Shown here in pieces: positions 13,801-28,800 of a stretch of DNA of 64,000 nucleotides (within the stretch, counting starts at the first letter, position 1; every line of letters begins with the position of its first letter). The stretch is from Rutpela maculata. Its lineage: Eukaryota; Arthropoda; Insecta; Coleoptera; Cerambycidae. The translations under genes were made by a program, and so were the position numbers. The notes beneath the pieces were generated by a model. The model saw only the letters and a program-made list of their open reading frames with translations. It was not told the DNA's origin and did not search any database. Location: assembly GCA_936432065.2 (NCBI GenBank), contig OW386292.2:133687460-133751459 (forward strand). Reading direction: 5' to 3'.

Positions 13801-16800
13801 TAGATATTTTTAGCGCTAATCTCTGCGCTAATGTTTTTACAACACTGACGTCCCTTATATAAGAATTGGTATGTAATTCTTCAAGATAAACATTCCATTT
13901 CAATATTTTTACGCTCTAATTCCCTCCTAATACCTTTTATTTCCTCTTAATTCCCTTCTAATACCTCGTAATAATATTTATTTCCTCCAAATTCCCCTAT
14001 AGTTCCCTTAATACCTAATAATTCCTTCCGAAATACCTTCAATTCCTTCCTAATTCCTCCGATTTGTACACTATTTCCCCTCAGCGGTTGCCCCCTCGGT
14101 TAATATATAGCATCACCTAGATACTCAATTTATTTTGTCCCTTTAAAACACTTGTTTTAGAAAAAAATTCCATTCGCCACCTCCCCTTCGAAATATGGCC
14201 GTATTTTGGTTAAAAACACCAAATTAAAGATAGTTTTGCCAGAATTAACTTTTATTTGAATTATTTTTTTGTAAATGCCATATTTCCCGAGAAAGTGGAG
14301 AAAAATCGATTTTTTTATTAAAAGTCCCCCTTTTTACCCCCTATAGGTTCCCGCGGATCCATAAAACTCCTAAACTTTTTTGTTTCGTGAACTTTGATCT
14401 ATTTTAAACTTATACCCAAAGTTTAAAATCTGCACAAATTTTTTTCAAGTTACAGTCATTTTTTTCAATCTTTTCCTGTACTATTAGTCCAAATATCCCA
14501 AAAAAAAAACTCCATTATCATAGTTATTTTTCCTTTTTAGTGGGTTAACTCACAACCGAAAGCCTAAATGGCAACGATGGATTTCGAATCAACCAAAGCA
14601 GTTTTATTGTCGCGCATGTCCATTTGCGGCGGATCATAAATTTGATCTTTTAATTCATATTAGGAAGAAACATGAAGATTTAGCTGTCGCAAAGAAAATC
14701 CCGCCTTGTCAAAATATGTGTCCCGGAGACGACCCCCGTCTTATATGGTTCAAATGTACGGATTGTGCATTCATAACGAAATATAAATCAGTACTTGAAA
14801 AACACTTAATCACTCATAAGCAGTTACACGAAGTGGAGAATTTTTGGTATGTACATTTTCCTGCATTTTTAATGCACAAAGTGTTGCTTCCCAATGAACA
14901 ATTTTTGTTTTATAAAGCTTCTCGAAATACCACCACCAAATTAAAAAACCTTCGGTAACTTAAATTGTTGATGACAATGTTTCAGTTACCTTTTTATACT
15001 TCTTAAAGCTAAGGGTTTAAATGGTTGGCTCTATATGGGTTACCATTACCACTGTTTGGTAACCTTATATAACTCTTAGCTCTATAACAAGTGGTGGAGA
15101 TATAAGTGTGTTACCTTTATCTAATTTCTTATAGGCCCTTTATAGGCCTTATGCGCCTTTTCATCAAATAACAAGAATATTTCCACAACCTTTATAAATA
15201 TTCTATATAATGGTAACCACGACGTTTAGACAGTCATATTATTGGATATCCTGCTTGCTCTTTTGCTCTTAGCACTGTTCTCTATGTTTCTGTTTAGTTG
15301 GTGGCAAACTATAGGTGATAACTCAACGAGAAGTCTTGTTTTGTTTTGCTTATGGAATATACTTAATACAAAAATATACTGACATTAATAATATCCCGGG
15401 AGGCAGCGAAACAATTTTGGGTCTCATACCATTAGATAGATAGATTTATTTTCATCAGATACATATATACGTCAAAAAGATAATACAACATATTTGACGA
15501 GCCACGTCACAACAAGCTTTAAAAGTGCACTTCATAAAGTAATAAAACTAGTAACTAACAAGTAAAATAAAAGTGTAAAGTAAAATATAAATACAAACAG
15601 ATAAATATAAATACAATGTAAAAAAAAAACTAGAAAAATTTGTAACCATGTATTTAAACAGTATGTAAAAAAAATCCATTCAGTGTGTAACAATTTTTGT
15701 CTATTAAGTACTTTTTGAGTGATTTTTTGAAAATATATTGATTTCCAGACTCCTTAATTTCCAGAGGTAAAAAATTAAATAGTTTACAGCCAATGTATAT
15801 AATGCTTCTTTGGTATAAAGAGGTCGAGTGGGAATCAGGTTGAAGTTCAAACTTATGACGAGTGTTATGGTCGGGTGAATATAGCTCTGTTTTTGAAAAT
15901 GAAGCAGCAAACTTCATAGATGTAGGTACCAATAACCATTAATATACCTAGTTGGCGAAAAGCATTCCTGCAGGATTCCCGATAACCTAAATTTGCTAAA
16001 ATTCTTATTGCAACCTTCTGTAAAATAAAAACCCGTTGGTTATGCGCACTGTTCCCCCAGTTTACAATACCATTTCTCAGATGGGAGTGAAAGGATCGAT
16101 AATACAGTGTTTTAAGGATGTTCCTGCTGCAGAAATTTTTTAGAAATCTTAATGCATAGCAGGATTTGCTCAGCTTTCCACAGAGAGTTTCAATGTGAGA
16201 GTTCCATTGCAGATGACTGTCTAAGGTGATTCCTAGCATTTTGATACAGTTTGTAGTTTTTATAGGAAAATTATTGTTCAGAGAGTATGTAGACCTCTGC
16301 GATCTAAATAGCACACACTGCGTTTTATTTTCATTTAGGCATAAATGATTTTGCTGAGCCCACTTCACAATCATATCATATACTGTGCACGCAAGTGTCA
16401 AGAGACTGTCTATATTTTCAGCTGATATCAATGCATTGGTATCGTCAGCATATTGTATAATTGTTACCGATTTTATATTCCTCAAATAAAAATTCAGGTC
16501 ATTTACAAAAAGTAGAAAAAGTGAAGGGCCTAAGATTGATCCCTGAGGGACACCAGCTGCTATGTTTAGACTGGAGCTTGCTTTTCCATTCGGCAAACGA
16601 ACTATCTGAGTGCGTCCCTGAAGATATGATTCAAACAATTGTAGATTGCCATACCTAAAGAGTTTTGCAAGTAATAGCTCATGGTTTACATTATCGAAAG
16701 CCTTAGTAAAATCTATAAAGAGCCCCAGAGTTGGAATCTTATTGTCTATTGCTCTAAAAATTTCAATAACAAAAATAGTGACGGCCGTATCAGTGTTTTT

Positions 16801-19800
16801 ATTTTTGGTATAACCATGCTGGTTTGGAGAGATTATTTCGTATGTGTACAGGTATATGGTTAACTGATCATTTATTGCAATTTCTAAGACTTTTGAAAAA
16901 CTAGAGATAAGGCTAATATGTCTATAATTGGTGATAATGTTTACATCCCCCCTTTTGTATAAAGGATTTACAATCGCAAGCTTAAGTTTCGATGGGAAAA
17001 CGTCCTCCTGGAACATTAAATTAATTATGAATCCTAGGGATTTGCAAATAAGATACTTACAGTTTTTTGAAAGATTATTGGATACATAGTCAAAACCACT
17101 AGAGTGCATTTTAATTTATTAATTATCTGAATTATGTCAGAGTCTACCAGTGGTGCTAGGAACAGGGAGTTGTATTTCATTGGCATGTTGGATTCGAGAA
17201 ACGCTAGATCATTATTAGTACTTGAGAGTGGAACAGCAGTAAAATATTGATTGAATCTGTTTGCTAGATCTGTGTCAGTTAATATAATGTCATTTTCAGT
17301 AATTTCTATGTTATGATCAAGATGTGCTTTATTTTGTAAATTAGATATTATTTGCCACATCTGTTTTTGTTTGTTTTCTGCTTGACTGATTTGTCTGTCA
17401 TAGTAAAGTCTCCTTGCATTTTTAAGTTTGTTGCTATAAATTTGATGGGCTTCATTCCGCAGTTCAACGAACGAGGATACTTTTTGGAGAGCTCAGTGTA
17501 TATTGATAATTGACGTTTCAGCGCTATGATTTCATCAGTTATCCAGTGGTCGTGATTAATATCGTCATTGTCAGTAATATAGAATTTTCTGAGTGGGAAA
17601 CTCATTTCAAAGTGATACATAAATGTATTAAAGAATTTGTCAAACGCTCTATCTACAGAAATCGATATATATAGATCATACCAATTTTCATTATTCAAGA
17701 ACCTAAGAAAGTTTGTAGTGTTTTCTGAATTGAAGCATTGTTTATATATGATTTTTCTAATTGGTTTTTCTTTGTTTACGTTAATTATCAGTGTTTGAGC
17801 TAAGTGATCAGATATGTTCAGATCAACAGTACCAGCCTCAAGATTATCACATTTGTCATTAAGCAATATGTTATCAATGCAGGTGCTTGAGCTATTTGAA
17901 ATTCGTGTTGATTCTTTTATTACAAACTGAAAACCATAACAATCCAAGATATCTTTGAACAATATTGCATTATTCTCATTTGATAAAAAATTTAAGTTGA
18001 AATCACCTGCGATCAGTATTTTTCTGTCAGGATTTGGAAGATTAAGCAAATCATGAAATGAATTAAGAAACATCTGAATATTAGCCGTCAGCGGTCAGCT
18101 GGCACACCCACGATGGGGAAAGCTATAAGAACACCACCCATGCCTAAAAAATGTATCGAAATAAAAATATACCATCAAAGTTGAAATTCTTTATATTGTT
18201 TAATAATGTTAAAAAGTGATAAAAAATCATAGTCATTATAGATAATGAGGAAGAGCTAAGGCATTCGATTCCGATGATACTGATATCAATGACAAGGAAG
18301 ATAAAGAAGAGAGCGACATTGAAAGTCTGCTATCAAACGATGCGCACAAATAAATAAATTCTTTCAAAGTAATGTAAATAAAAGTTCCTTTTCATTGATT
18401 TTTAAATAATGTACTTTTCTCTTTATGCTAACTTATATAATTCAAGATATTTTTAAGCGCGAAAGTTTTTTGTTAATTAAATAGGGAGAAAACTGTTATT
18501 CAAATTATAATACAGTAGAAGTGGAAGAGCGGGTATACTACTGTACCACCAAACTTCGCCCTTTCATTTACGTTTATTTAATATATTTTATTTATTGTAT
18601 TTTAATTTGTATACACAATGAATAAAGGCATTTATTATTGCTATTATTATTATTATAGACTTAACAGCGGCACACTTTCTCAGCCATAGCTGGAAATTAT
18701 TCACCGAATCCGTCGCCCGCGATTGAAATTCGGCTCTGTTGGAGCCCGTTCCAGGTTTTTGGGCCCTTCAGGTGACGTTGGTGATGTCGGCTCCAACTGC
18801 TCAGAGTCCAGATCCCAACAAGGGATCACATTATTATTATTCTTATTATTATTAATATTATTATCAAATATATTGAATAAAAATAATGGGATCTGTGTCT
18901 GTTATAAGGGAAAACCTGTCAGCTTTTGCTAGTTGCAAACTATGATGTTTATGGCATCAGCTGATAACCTTTCCCCCTCTTACCATCAACTGACTCAATT
19001 TTTCGTCAAACACATTATACAAATTGTTATACAACATAATTTGAACCTTGTTGGAATTACTAAAATTTAAACTTTTAATCAACATGTCTATATGAGCAGC
19101 GGACGTACTATCCACCGCCATTTTAACAGCTGACTATGAGTTTTTATCACTTTTTAACATCATTAAACAACGTACAAAATTTCAACTTTGAAGGTATGTT
19201 TTTATTTCAATAAATTTTTTACACGTGGGTGGCGTTCTCGTAACTTCCCCACCGCAGATGCGCCAGCTGACCACCATTTTGTGTATGTATATGCAATAAG
19301 TGAAAATCAGCCTTAATAGTATGAGTACCAAAAATGCGTCGCTGCCTCCTGGACAAGTCTATTTTCCATTTGCTATTGTGGCTATTTTATTTTAAAATAA
19401 CAACATTTTCTATATGCTTCACATCAGATTTTTTAGTGATATTATGTTTAAATCATTTCAAATGTTGGGCGTTATTAATCGACCTGCCATTTTTAGCTTG
19501 AGTTTCAAACGACGTTCAATAGTTAAATACAAAATGGTAGATACAAGAAAACCGCGGAAAATTAGCCATATATCTTGCACTATTTTATTTTTGCGCCAGA
19601 CAAAAAAAATCGAGGAAATTTTCAGATGTTTCTCAATGGATTTTCCTTTGTCTGCCACAATTTTGTTGATTTTTAATTGGTCTACCAGTTTCACGTGCTT
19701 AACAATTGTTATGAAAGATTATATAATAGTAGTGGCAGGTAAAAAACAGTCATGGAAAAAATCATTGAAATTTCCACGCAGTTTTCTACCATGTAGATTT

Positions 19801-22800
19801 TTTGAGTAAATCTCGTTTTCTGTTGTCAAAATATGTTTTTTTTGACATTTACTCGAATTCTACATGCTAGAAAGTTTTTTAAATTGAATATTCGGTTTCA
19901 CCATATAAAAATACTTTAGACGTGAGATAGGTTTAGTCCTTGAAGCAGAATTTTTTTTTTTTGTTATTGATTATTATCTGTTATACTGTTAAAATTAGGG
20001 ATGGAACGGATATCCGGTCCGGCTACTGCATCCGGCCAATCCGGCATCCAAACCGGATATTCGGCTCCGGCCGGATATGAAAAAATATCCGGTCAACATC
20101 CAGCCAAATAAAAACTGTCTGAAATGCTTGCAACTTAACTGTTATTTATTAATAATTGTCAGTTATATATAAAGATATTTATAAAATTATAACAATGAAC
20201 TATACTACCCTAACTGTCCGTATACCTCCCCGATCCTTGGGGACAATGTTTTTCATAAAGATTAAAGCCTAAGGAACAATTCAAGACAAAAAAAAAACTG
20301 GCTGTACTTTCAAAATGGCGTCCGTTTAAAAAAAAATTTGCAAATATTGTTTTTGTCATTTAACACAAAAACTAAAAAAGACGGAGAAAAACTTTTTGCA
20401 CAAAAAACAAAGTGCATAAAATTTTCTACAATTTTGTTCCTATACAATATTTGGATAAGCGTTACCATTTTCCAGATAAATGATAAAATAAAATGTCCGT
20501 GCCCCCGTGATGTCATTATCAACACTTTTAACCCTAATCTGTTCATAACCCATTGTTACCGTTTTCGAGATAAATGTATGCAAATTATAATATTATTATT
20601 AATTTTTTTCAGTTTATTTTATTTTTTGTTATGTTAATAATATAAAGTTATATTATACGTCTTACAATAATTGTCACAGTTATTTCCTCCAAGTGATTTA
20701 CTGATATATGAATTTCCATGTTTTCTTAAGTTTGGACTCATTTATCTGGAAAATGGTAACTACTCCCATCAAAATATTGTATAGGAAGAAAATTGTAGAA
20801 AATGTTATGCACGTTGTTTTTTGTGAAAAAAGTTTTTGTCCATCTTTTTTAGTTCTTGTGTTAAATGACAAAAACAACATTGGCAACAGTTTTTTTTAAC
20901 ATATGGCCGCCATTTTGAAAGTACAGCCAGTTTTTTTTAGGACATGTCTTAAATTGTTCCTTAGGCTTTAATCTTTATGAGAAACATTGTCTCCAAAGAT
21001 CGAGGGTCCACGTGCAGATTACTAGAAACTACAATCAAAATAAATAACAAATATAAAAAAATAAGTATTAAATTCTTCGCGAATACAATAATGGTTGTAG
21101 TGGTATGTATAGCTATTTTTCTCCATTGTATTGCTAATGACAAAAAAGCAACTACTAACGATCGCGAGAAATTACTTTTTAATTTCATGTGTAATTACAC
21201 AAAATGCATCTAATTTCAAAAGACATATGCCGGTTGCTGGTTCTTCTGAGAATGAAGTTCCTTAGAAAATCATAATATTAATAGATACAAAAACACCACT
21301 GTGGATAGAATCAAGTATACACATATAAATATTTATTATTAATTATTATTAGTTCTGTTCTGGTGTACCATGCGCATTTCGTGTAATTACAATTACTTGC
21401 AGCAATGTGCAAATATCGCGTAGATAAAGCGACTGCTTGAAAAGGTAAAATATCCGGCCGGATTATCCGGCCGGACCGGATTTTGAACTGGCCGGATATA
21501 CTGTATCCGGTTATCCGGCCAAAAGCACATCCGCCCCATCCCTAGTTAAAATGTTTATGTTTTTATTTCATTTTTTGTTTTTCAGTGTCAATCAATTTTA
21601 ATTAAAAATAAGAGTGTTTAGTGACGTTTTTAAAAACGTTACCGAGACGGTAGCAGTCTGCTTTAGACTTTCGACAAAATGTTTTTGTAACTCAAATTTC
21701 TAACTTTTCACCTTAAAAAATTCAAAGTTTCGCCGCCTGTCGCGTATTTTTTGCCTTGGGCCTTGGCCCACCAAAAAAAATAAGTAAATAAAAATGCCTG
21801 GCCCACCCAAATTTGAGATTCTAATTCCGTGTCTGTTTGGGCCATTTTCCTAAAATTACCAGCGCCGGTTGGACTGACCCCACACACCTCTGTGCATTAG
21901 GCATTGTAGTGAGAGTCGGGAAAGAGGTGGACTGTTTTATTTCTTACATCTGTATATCTGCAACATTTTTTTTCAGCTGTGCCTCATGTCCATATATAAC
22001 AAAATCAAAGAACTCTCTTATTAAACACATGAATACGCATAAAGACGACTCTGAGGTTGTGATTCACAGATGTCCTCACTGTCGTTTTTCTACTCGGAGC
22101 CACTTATATTTGAGAAAACATGTCCAATTTATACACAAAAAGGAGGAGAATGAGGTTCTTGAATGCCAAAAATGTGCATATAAGGTAATATTTCAACTAT
22201 TTTGTTTTATGTGACATCCTAGAGAGCCTGTTGGTTGAATTGATTTAAATTATACGATTAAAAATTTTTCATTAAGTAAATCAAATTCAATTCTAATAAT
22301 GTAATTATTAATTTCAAAAATCATCGTGGGTTTATGTAATTTTGTGTGCTGGGAATGATGAAAATCCATTTAAAGCCCTTATAAGAGTACAGGCCCAAGC
22401 AGCAATTTTAGTAGAGTGAAATTACATAGAAAAGATAACATAGTTATAGAATGTGCAGGGAGCGATATCGTAACGTTCCTATTTTTGCAGCTGCATGGGT
22501 GTCTCACTGCCTTTTACCGTTAATGTTTAAATAAAAAATGGATGGTACGGCACTGATAATATGCCAACTGTTATACGAGATGCGCGAAGCCCTGATGTAT
22601 GTTATCTTTTCTAAGTAATTTCACTCTAGTTTCTACGTGGTAGTTACCATTAGTGGAACCTTAAAGGTTTCCGCAATTAAGGACTGTTACATAATGAGAA
22701 CCTTCTACCAAGCATTTACCAAAATGTGGAATAGCAATTACGTAGTAATAGGAATAATAGTAATATTCCGGTACTTCTACCGTAACGTGTTGACGACTAG

Positions 22801-25800
22801 ATTATTACATAAGTAGTAGAAATGCCTAACTTTTGGAACAGATCAGCTAATAGGAATGAAAGTGCAAACTATATATTTGGCTCTCTCTTATCCTAATAGC
22901 AAATTAATGACTTATTGAGTTTTAGCAGATAATATGTTCAAGGTCCAAGTTAAGGTGATTATGTACAACATGAGTATATATTATAAATCCTGATGTTTTG
23001 CGTTTACCCCACTGAACTCTACTATATAGATGGAAGGTCATTTTCCATACCAATTTTTACGTGAAATTGAACCTCGCGCAAGTATGACGACCACAGGCGG
23101 AACGCAATCGCACTACAAAATACGCCAGCGCCGGTCTTATTGTAACTGCAGCTGTTTAAAACCCGATTCTTGCAACACAGTACCTTACAAGATTGCACCA
23201 TATTGTCTCAATTAACTATTTATAACAGTCACAAAATGTTGCACAAAGTAATCAATTTATAACAACTTTACACAAACGACAGAAATAAACAAAGAATAAA
23301 ATGAGTGACACCGACTCTGGAAATTTCATGTAATCCAAGACTTACTTGAATCTGTAATTACCATATTTTGTTCACACACATGTACGTATACTGGCCTTCC
23401 ATTTATATTTTTATTCATTTTACTTAGATCTTTATTTCCAACAGGTTACACCCATTTATAGGAAACACATGGTAACATCAAATACTCCTCATTCTGCCAC
23501 TATCTTGGATTATATATGTACTAATATTGACAAGGATGCGGTAGTATGTTCAAATATAGATGCAGGCCTGTCTGATCATGAGGCTGTTCTATGTAAAGTA
23601 TCGCTAGATATAAAGAACCCCAAAGCGAAAAAGCGACAGGGCAGGCTTTTCACTAAGGCCAATTATGATAAGTTCTCAAACTTATGTTCGGAAGCAGACT
23701 GGAGTAAGGTTAACGGTTCTGATAATTCTTTAGACATATTTCACATAGAACTCACACATCTATTTAATACGGCATTTCCAATCGGAACCATTAGACAAAA
23801 AAATAATAAAAAACCTTGGTTTACAAGAGGTCTGAAAGTCTCATCTAATAACATGCGTTGCCTGCATTTAATCAGAAAATATGCAGTAGATAATTTTCAC
23901 TTTATTGCTTATTTTAATAGGTACCGAAAAGTTTACAGGAAGTCTATTTTAGCCTCCAAAAATCTCTATTATAAGGATAGAATTTCACAGTCATCCAACA
24001 AACAAAAAGAAACTTGGAGAATTGTGAATGATCTTACTGGGAAAAATATTAATACCACTGTGAATAGTACTCTGAGCGCTGATGAAATCAACAATTTTTA
24101 TTGTTCTGTAGCAAAAGAATTATGCAATAAAATTACCCTAAAGCATGATCCCCTAAAGTACTTAAAAAATGTTTCTGTACTTGAATCTTTTTTTCTGTCA
24201 CCTACCGATACTCAAGAAATTAGAGAAATACTCAATGATATTAAGAACAAGAATACTAGTGGTTGGGATTGTATCTCATTAAAAATTTTCCTAAAACTTC
24301 CAGAAAATGTTTTGCAGATCTTAGTGGAGGCTATTAATACATCTTTTGAAACAGGAACTTTTCCATCATGTTTAAAAATTGCAAATGTTGTTCCTTTATT
24401 TAAAAGTGGAGATCGTGAATCGCCCTCTAATTATAGGCTAGTATCATTGCTCCCTACGTTAGCAAAAATAGTAGAAAAATTGGTCAAGAAACGAATTTTA
24501 GATTTCTTGCATCGAAATAAGATACTTTGTGCAGAACAGTTTGGTTTTCATGCTGCAAGAAATACAAATGATGCTATATTTGCTTTTTTAGAACAACTAT
24601 ATCTTCAGCTTAATGATGGAGAGGTGGCTGCAGCAGTGTTCTGTGATTTGACTAAGGCATTTGATTGCGTGAACCACGGAATGCTGTTGAGGAAACTTAG
24701 AGGTAAAACGCTGGATTGGTTCCAGTCATATTTATCTGGGCGTATTCAAAAAGTTATTTTTAATGGTAATGTTTCAAAACAAATGGAAGTGAATACTGGT
24801 GTGCCACAAGGTTCCGTCCTTGGGCCACTACTATTTCTAATATATTTCAATGATCTGGTATCTGTTAAAATTAAAGGAAATTTCACTTTTTTTGCTGACG
24901 ACACCACGATACTCTGGCATGACAAATTCATTGATGAACTCCATGAGATTGTAAGCACTGATTTAGAAATGATTAAAGAATGGTGCGATGCTAATTTGTT
25001 ATCCTTTAATGTGCCTAAAACTAACATTATTACATTTAAGTGTAACCTAAATGAGGTATACTTGGAAGACCAAATTGTTAAAAATCAAACTGAAAGTAGA
25101 TTTCTGGGCTTGCATATTGATAACAAATTAAAATTCGAAAACAATGTCTCAATATTAAGTAAAAAATTAGCTGCGAATTGTTATGCAATTAGAGTAGTAT
25201 CAAATGAATTAAAATTAGACTCAGCCAGAAATGCATATTTCGCACTTATAGATTCTCATTTGCGTTATGGCATTTGTTTCTGGGGTTGTTGTTCACAATA
25301 TTTATTTAATAAAATCTTTGTTCTGCAAAAAAGGGCTATAAAATATATGAGTAAGGCTAATGTAAGGAACCGGTGTAAACCTCTGTTTTTGAAACATGGA
25401 ATTATGACACTTACATGTATTTTTATTTTTGAGACTGCATGCCTCATGCATAAAAAATTTAGACATGAGATAAACGCTAACCCAGTTCACTACACACGTC
25501 GAACTCATAACATCCTTCTCCCCATTCCATCATCAGCTAAGACAAAGAATTCTATCTTATATAACAGCAAAAAAATATTCAATCATCTTCCTATAAATTT
25601 GAGGCGAATTATCAACGAAATTAAATTTAGAAAAGAATTAAAGAAATTGTTACTTAGTAAAGCTTACTATTCAGTCGATGAATTCTTTCAGGACACATTT
25701 GATTGACTTTATATATTTGATTTTATTGTTTGTTTCTTTAGACTAAGTCCCTGTTTTATACAAAAATAAAGGTTTTTGTGTCATTATGTTTGTATTTTAT

Positions 25801-28800
25801 ACTAGGATGTTTTGTTTTTATACATAGATTAAGGACTGGCTTTGTCAATAAAAATCTTTTGTATTTTTTAGACAATAAAGCATATTTGATTTGATTTGAT
25901 TTGATTTGAAATATGATAAATTAATGTATAAGACGAACTGTAACACAGTAACTGACTGACACAGTAAATAAACTAATAACATAAGATAGCACAGTATGAA
26001 AGAATAACAAAAAACAAAAATAGAAAAAAGAGAGGCTAATTTACAAGACCAGTAGAACTTACCGAAAAAACATGTCATTCTTTTAGGAATTGTTGTCAAT
26101 CAGAACCTGTCGAATATAAGTCAAGGAGTTGGTATTAATATCGCACTAGCATTAAAATTATTGGACATTAGAGATAGTGGCGATCTACATAAAACGTTTG
26201 TCCTAGCATTATCACTATAGAAAGTTGGAAAATATCGAGCCGCTAGTCTAGGTATAAAAAAATTGACCCTGTTTAGTAGATTAATGCAATCAATATTATT
26301 ATGCAATAGATTATATAAGAATGATATAGAGATCAAGATTCTCCTTGATTTTAGAGATATAAGTTGATGCTGGTTAAGTAGTAATGAGTATTCAATTCCC
26401 ATTTCCGGATAAGTACCACTGCTCTTGTAAGATAAATATTTTAAAAATTTTCTCTGTACTGATTCTATTGCATCGATATGGCATTGATATAATAGATACC
26501 ATATCAGTGCGCCAAATTCTAATCTGGACCTGACATAGGCAAAAAACACTAGCTTTAATGACAAAGGATTATGAAAATGTATGCAGTTTCTTATAACAAA
26601 TCCTAACATTCTATTAGCCGTTGACACTATATTATTTACATGTGTAATGAAATTGAACTTTCGATCGAAGAATATGCCGAGATCTTTGATTTCAAGGGAT
26701 CTGGTGATGACAATATCGTTAATTTGGTATTGATAATCAATATGTTCGATTTTTTTTGGTGAATGATGTTATGGAGCATTTAGATATGTTTAAGTGCAAG
26801 TTATTACTATTGCACCACTGGGATATCTTGATACAGTTTTGTATAACTAGGCAGTCTTGATGCGTGGATATTGTATTAAAAATCTTCAAATCATTCGGAT
26901 AGAAAAGTTTTGGAATGTTTACTATCTGAGCTAGGTTATCTATAAATATGAGAAACAATAGCGGTCCTAAGTTTGACCCCAGAGGGACCCCAGATGAGGG
27001 GGTAATATAATGCGATTGAAGTCCTTCATATTCAACAAGTTGCCTTCTATCTAGTAAATAGGATTTTAATAGGGTTAAAAAGCTGTTAGAGATGCCAATG
27101 TTCTCTAGTCTGGAGATAAGCATGTAATGATCAATTTGATCGAATGCCTTTTGGAAGTCCATACTACGTCGACTTGCAGCTGTTTGTCCAGTGCCTCTAA
27201 GATGTATTGAGAGAAGCATGCTAAATTTGTGGTACAAGAACGCTTTTCGATAAAGCCATGTTGGTCTAATGAAATTACATTTTTAGTAGAGTTATAAATG
27301 ACATTATACAATATGATTTCGAGAAGTTTGGAAAAGTTACATAGAATGGACATAGCTCTGTAGTTTTGCAGTATAGATGGATCACCTTTTTTTTAATATT
27401 GGACATATACGTGCGATTTTCCATAATTCTGGGAACCTTGAAGTGTTGATGATAAGATTAAATAGATATATTAGTGGATTCGCTAATGCATGAATGCAAT
27501 CTTTGACTATAAAACTAGGTATGCCATCAACACCTGAAGTTAGTTTGTTTTTTAATTTTTTAGAGGCTTCGATGATATCTCCCTTCGTTATGCAAGAAGT
27601 GTGGATGTTAGGCAAGTTGTTTGGTTGTGACTCATTGACGAGGGATGGGTCAGATACTGTGTATGTGCTTTGAAAGTAACGACCAAAAGCATTTACAATT
27701 CCTTGAGGACTCTCATAGGTAATATCTGTATCTGTGTCTCTGATTATACCAGGGATTCTAGAGTGCCCTTTTTTATTTTTTATAAAGGTCCAAAATGCAG
27801 ACGGCTCAGTCAAGATATAATTTTCTGTCTCACTAACATATAACTCATATGCGGTTTCGATTTCAGTTTTGACAATATCTCTCAACAATACGAATTGATT
27901 TCGGTAGTACTCAGTTTTATACTTCTTATAATTTTTATGTGCCCTTTCTTTTTTCCGAATATTGGATATTAACTCACTAGAGAACCATTGCGGGTAATGA
28001 CGTTTACGATTTAATTTTAGAGGAACTGTTAGAGTAAATATATTCTTTAGCTCGTTGTTTATGTATTGAGTTGTGAGATTGACATCTTTGATCTCATGTA
28101 TATTGGACCAGTCTAATTTTGAAATTAATTCATACATTAGCGGAAAGTTGGCTTTTCGGAAGTTAAAAGTTTTTTCAAAGCTATTAATGGGAAAGTTCTT
28201 ATAGTGCTGTTCTGATACCCTGAAATTAAAGGTAAGTGTAGGATGATAAGCATCTTCTACTAAGAGAGCATCCATATAGTAGAATTCAGTCGTTTACCCT
28301 GGGTGTGGATATTAATACCATCACTTGTTAAATATACAGGTTGTCTCATTTAAAAATTTGATTTTCATGTCAATTGCATTGAAACCGGAAGTTGGCCATT
28401 TTGGTTATTTGCATCATATAATTGGAAACTTCATCCCATATCACTACATCAAATTTGAAAAAATCCATTTGCCCGTTCAAGAGTTACAAGAGTGTCCCTA
28501 TCGGCTGGGCCACCCGGTATAGATAATATTGTGTGGGTCAGTTTTGCAGTAGAAACTAAAATCAAGTTCAATGTCTTCTTGTTACCCACATCTCCCTTTT
28601 TATTATGTTTATTGTATTGATAATGAGACAAAAAACTTAAAAAAAAAACGCCGGTGTTTCTTTCATAAAAGGAATCCTCTGCTGTCGGCATCTGCTGTTC
28701 AAAGAAAATGTTCATGTGTTTTTCATACTTCGTTGTTTAGACGTAGGTAGGCTGCCACTTTCAATCATACAGTATTGTAAATGTGTTCCATTTATTTACT

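Noticed and set aside
20310..20886. Pairs of similar ORFs on both strands
   Set aside because: They are translations of the two arms of one inverted repeat, not genes.
23030..23215. Cys-containing ORF (YCNCSCLKPDSC)
   Set aside because: Considered as a third CXC-like module, but spacing and neighbouring motifs (WGWK, AGLxCS) are missing.
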